Below are positions 61,226 to 64,000 of a DNA stretch of 64,000 nt, piece by piece. How positions within the stretch are numbered: the stretch's first letter is position 1; each line of letters opens with the position of its first letter. Under the pieces are notes generated by a model. The model ran no database searches and was not told the DNA's origin. It worked only from the letters and a program-made list of their open reading frames with translations. A program made the translations under genes and the position numbers. The stretch is from an uncultured Clostridia bacterium (GTDB lineage Bacteria; Bacillota; Clostridia; Christensenellales; Aristaeellaceae), in assembly GCA_934663595.1 (NCBI GenBank), contig CAKUKM010000010.1, positions 5,216-69,215 of the forward strand, given 5' to 3'.

Positions 61226-62860
61226 ATGTCGCTCACAAAGCTGCTGCTGGGAGGGCGCTTCGGCGGCCTCTCCGCCTTTTTTTCGATCGCATACATGGCG
61301 GCGTTTCTGCCGCTGGCGCTGATCGGGTTTTCGATCGTTCCGAAGCGCGCGAAGAAATACTTCCTGCTGATTGCGAGCTACGGCTTCTTCTGGCTGATCA
61401 GCGGAAAGCTCCTGGCGTATCTGCTGCTGTCCACGATGTCGATTCACTATTTCGGCCTGTGGCTTGCGCACATTCAGGGTAAGCGCGATCTGGCCGCGAA
61501 GGCCGTGCCGCGCGAGGAACGCAAGGCCGTGAAGGCCGCGTATCAGAGGCAGATGCGCGGCGTATTGTGGCTGGCGGTGATTCTGCATATCGGCGGGCTG
61601 CTGGTGCTGAAATACACGCCGTTTTTCGCAAAGAACGTCAATTCTCTGCTGACCGCGCTGAACATTTCGTTCCAATTGCAGATTCCGAAATACGCGCTGC
61701 CGATCGGCATTTCGTTTTTCACGCTGCAGGCGGTCTCCTACATACTGGACGTATACCGCGGCACGATTCCAGCGGACGACAATCTCGGCCGGCTCGCGCT
61801 GTTCATGAGCTTCTTTCCGCAGATCGTTGAAGGCCCGATCTGCCGCTATTCGCAGACCGCGGACGCGCTGTGGAACGTCGGCCCCATTCAGTACGACAAT
61901 CTTCGCTTGGGCGTGTGGCGGATTCTGTACGGCATGCTCAAGAAGGTCGTCGTAGCCGATCGCCTGAACGCGGCGGTTGGAATCGTGTTTGGCAATTACG
62001 CCTCCTACAGCGGCGGAATCATCGCGCTGGCGGCGCTGATGTACACGGTGCAGCTGTACATGGATTTCTCCGGATCGATGGACGCGGTGATCGGCGTCGG
62101 GCAGATTCTGGGCGTAAAGATGCCGGAAAACTTCCTGCGCCCGTTTTTCTCGCGCAACATTTCCGAATTCTGGAAGCGCTGGCACGCGACGCTGGGCACG
62201 TGGTTCAAGGATTACGTGTTCTATCCGGTCACGATGTCCGGCCCGATGAAGAAACTGACCTCCTCCGCGCGCAAAAAGCTCGGCAACCACTTCGGTCCCC
62301 TGATTGCGGGCGGAATCGCGCTGTTCCTGGTCTGGTTCTTCAACGGTCTCTGGCATGGCGCGGCATGGAACTACATCCTGTTCGGCATGTACCATTTCGT
62401 GCTGATTCTGTCGGCCAGCCTGTTTGCGCCGCTTACGCAGAAGGTGAATAAGGCGCTGCACATCAAGCCCGAAAGCCGGGGCTTTGCGGTGTTTCAGATG
62501 CTGCGCACCGGCATTCTGGTCGTGATCGGCGAAATGTTCTTCCGCGCGGAGGGACTGCGCGCCTGCGGCGGCATGCTCTCGCGGCTGATTGCGAAATTCG
62601 AATTCACGCCGCTGAACGCGGAAATGCTCAAGTCGCTCCATCTGGACGCGCAGGATCTGATCATTACCGGAATCACGCTCCTGATCGTGCTGACCGTCAG
62701 CATTCTCAACGAGCGCGGCATTGTCGTGCGCGAATGGCTGCAGAAGCGCAAGGCGGTCGTTCGCTGGGCGATTCTGTATGCGATGATTCTGTATATCGTG
62801 CTGTTCGGCGCGTATGGAAAGAATTATCTGCCCGTGGACCCGATGTATGCATTCTTCTAA
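61226..62860 (+). CDS. MBOAT-family O-acyltransferase (DltB/AlgI-like)
   Basis: 544 residues, about 11-12 membrane segments. MBOAT landmarks: LPIGISFFTLQAVSYILDVY (about 161-180), FFPQIVEGPICRYSQ, LYMDFSGSMDAVIGVGQILG, FLRPFFSRNISEFWKRWHAT and the catalytic His in FNGLWHGAAWNYILFG (about 373-388). DltB moves D-Ala from its carrier across the membrane to teichoic acid; this protein should do the same with the operon's own acyl group. It starts directly after the carrier stop codon. Confidence 0.93.
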   Translation: MSLTKLLLGGRFGGLSAFFSIAYMAAFLPLALIGFSIVPKRAKKYFLLIASYGFFWLISGKLLAYLLLSTMSIHYFGLWLAHIQGKRDLAAKAVPREERKAVKAAYQRQMRGVLWLAVILHIGGLLVLKYTPFFAKNVNSLLTALNISFQLQIPKYALPIGISFFTLQAVSYILDVYRGTIPADDNLGRLALFMSFFPQIVEGPICRYSQTADALWNVGPIQYDNLRLGVWRILYGMLKKVVVADRLNAAVGIVFGNYASYSGGIIALAALMYTVQLYMDFSGSMDAVIGVGQILGVKMPENFLRPFFSRNISEFWKRWHATLGTWFKDYVFYPVTMSGPMKKLTSSARKKLGNHFGPLIAGGIALFLVWFFNGLWHGAAWNYILFGMYHFVLILSASLFAPLTQKVNKALHIKPESRGFAVFQMLRTGILVVIGEMFFRAEGLRACGGMLSRLIAKFEFTPLNAEMLKSLHLDAQDLIITGITLLIVLTVSILNERGIVVREWLQKRKAVVRWAILYAMILYIVLFGAYGKNYLPVDPMYAFF

Positions 62861-62872
62861 GGAGGCGCAGGA

Positions 62873-63835
62873 ATGAAACAGTTTTGGAAGCATGCCCTGC
62901 GCGTCGTCGCATTCGTCGCAGGTCTGATTGTGATTCTGCTCGCGGTATCGGTCGTCATGACGCCGAAGGACAATACCGAGCGCGCGGGCATACTGTCCGA
63001 GCGCGCCTATGGCTTTCTGGCCGAGCCGGAAAACACTCTGGACGTGCTGTTTCTGGGCGACAGCGAGGGCTATCGCGCGTTCATCCCGCTGCAGATGTGG
63101 GAGGAATACGGATTTACCTCCTTTGTGTGTAACACATCCAGCCAGCAGCTGTACCTGACCGAGCGCATACTGAATCAGGCGCTGGAAAAGCAGTCGCCGA
63201 AATACGTGATTCTGGAAACGCTCATTCTGTATCGCTATACGCCGTACAGCGATGTCCTGATGAATCACGTCTCAAACGTGCTGCCCGTGTTCCGCTACCA
63301 CGACCATTGGAAGCAGCTGTCGCTGCGCGATTTCGTGCCGAAGGTAGAATACACCCACATCGACCCGTTCAAGGGCTATGCGTTTCTGAGCAAAATTGAG
63401 CCGGCTACCAAAGTGGAACACATGAAGCCGACCAAGGAGGCCGCAAAGATTTCCAGGCAGGCTCAAAAGAGCGTCGCCCGCATTGCGGAGATCTGCCGCG
63501 CGCACGGCGCCGAGCTTCTTCTGATCAGCTCGCCCAGCACCACGAACTGGAACATGTATCGCCACAACGCCGTTCAGAAGCTGGCCGATCGCCTGGGCAT
63601 TCAGTACATGGACATGAACCTGATGACGGACGATATCCCGATCGACTGGTCGGTCGACACCTACGACGCGGGCGATCACCTGAATTACACCGGCGCAGTC
63701 AAGGTTTCCGCCTATCTCGGCGCGTATCTGCACGACGAGGGTCTGCCCGATCATCGCGAGGATGTGGCCTACGCCGCATGGAACGATTCCCTCGCCGAAT
63801 TCAAGCGCTTCATCGAGGATTCCTATTCCAAATAA
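62873..63835 (+). CDS. SGNH/DltD-like extracellular transferase or esterase
   Basis: 320 residues with one N-terminal membrane anchor (about 10-30) and a large outer domain. The nucleophile motif is VLFLGDSEGYRAF (Ser about 62) and the Asp/His pair is in DAGDHLNYTGAVK (about 263-275); this is the block layout of DltD and of SGNH partners of MBOAT enzymes. It probably takes the acyl group on the outer face and passes it to the glycan acceptor. Not a true DltD by length (usually about 390-430). AGGAGG precedes ATG 62873; last gene of the operon. Confidence 0.8.
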   Translation: MKQFWKHALRVVAFVAGLIVILLAVSVVMTPKDNTERAGILSERAYGFLAEPENTLDVLFLGDSEGYRAFIPLQMWEEYGFTSFVCNTSSQQLYLTERILNQALEKQSPKYVILETLILYRYTPYSDVLMNHVSNVLPVFRYHDHWKQLSLRDFVPKVEYTHIDPFKGYAFLSKIEPATKVEHMKPTKEAAKISRQAQKSVARIAEICRAHGAELLLISSPSTTNWNMYRHNAVQKLADRLGIQYMDMNLMTDDIPIDWSVDTYDAGDHLNYTGAVKVSAYLGAYLHDEGLPDHREDVAYAAWNDSLAEFKRFIEDSYSK

Positions 63836-63842
63836 CCGCTTT

Positions 63843-63864
63843 TGCCGCAGCTTATGCTGCGGCA
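63843..63864 (+). terminator. Hairpin after the Dlt-like operon
   Basis: Perfect stem TGCCGCAGC / GCTGCGGCA with a TTAT loop, no T-run of its own; the adjacent repeat hairpin could complete termination. Confidence 0.55.
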
Positions 63865-63865
63865 T

Positions 63866-63936
63866 CAGCTTGTCAAAAAAGTCTTTTTGACAAGCTGGTG
63901 GACGGGGGAGCAAGCTCCCCCGCCACTACCACCCCC
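63866..63936. repeat. Interspersed palindromic element, copy 2 (inverted)
   Basis: CAGCTTGTCAAAAA/TTTTTGACAAGCTG (63866-63897), then GGGGGAGC/GCTCCCCC (63904-63921) and GCCACTACCACCCCC. Reverse complement of the element at 53557-53630. The remaining bases to 64000 hold short hairpins (TTTCGCCTTTGGCGAAA) and no gene. Confidence 0.85.
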
Positions 63937-64000
63937 TCGGTGCCGCGTCAAAATCTTCGATTTTGCCGTCGGCAGTTTCGCCTTTGGCGAAACCTGAAAA

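Overview
The window looks like chromosome from an anaerobic, endospore-forming member of the Bacillota (class Clostridia). Spo0A (13392-14150), a CotH-type kinase, ScpA, a YesM/YesN two-component pair, Lpl-type sugar importers and short XRE regulators all point that way. The GC-rich codon use and export signals on binding proteins that lack a lipobox suggest a gut lineage near Christensenellales, but that placement is a guess. I saw no rRNA, tRNA, CRISPR array, phage or insertion sequence.

Layout. 1-14.5 kb is housekeeping: gyrA (cut by the window edge) and gyrB, argS, rmuC, an autoregulated-looking membrane protein/XRE/lipoprotein operon, recF, typA, prfC and spo0A. 14.6-26 kb is a glycan-use locus: GH95 fucosidase, PfkB kinase, LacI regulator, GH4 glycosidase, a complete sugar ABC importer apart from its ATPase, a ChbG-like deacetylase and a PHP phosphoesterase whose N-terminal domain seems to be encoded separately. 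26-31 kb holds a membrane metallophosphoesterase, a 990-residue CotH/lamin-tail protein and an acyl-ACP thioesterase. 31-35 kb is a nucleoside and sugar-acid operon (isomerase, nucleoside hydrolase, ribokinase, glycerate kinase). 35-45.7 kb has a PrsA-like foldase, an orphan soluble histidine kinase, a Gfo/Idh oxidoreductase divergent from a DeoR-YesM-YesN operon, and an Lpl-type importer.

45.7-49.2 kb is an amino-acid ABC importer split over two transcription units. Each unit starts with a strong promoter, a short reading frame rich in Cys codons and an intrinsic terminator: a clear case for cysteine-responsive attenuation of a cystine/cysteine importer. mnmA, an enzyme that uses cysteine sulfur, follows. 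50.4-56.5 kb (minus strand) has an ABC exporter with an XRE/helical-repeat regulator, scpA, a site-2 protease, a small membrane protein and an amidohydrolase.

57.7-63.8 kb is the most unusual part. It is a D-alanylation (Dlt)-like operon: GtrA, DltA-like adenylase, fold-type III PLP decarboxylase, carrier protein, MBOAT acyltransferase and an SGNH/DltD-like protein. A decarboxylase between adenylase and carrier, together with a Cys-to-Ser change at the expected D-Ala selectivity position, suggests that an amino acid other than D-alanine, perhaps decarboxylated on the carrier, is exported onto a surface glycan.

Several intergenic spaces carry families of perfect palindromes. One element of about 71 bp occurs twice in opposite orientation (53.6 and 63.9 kb), with a core fragment at 11.5 kb.
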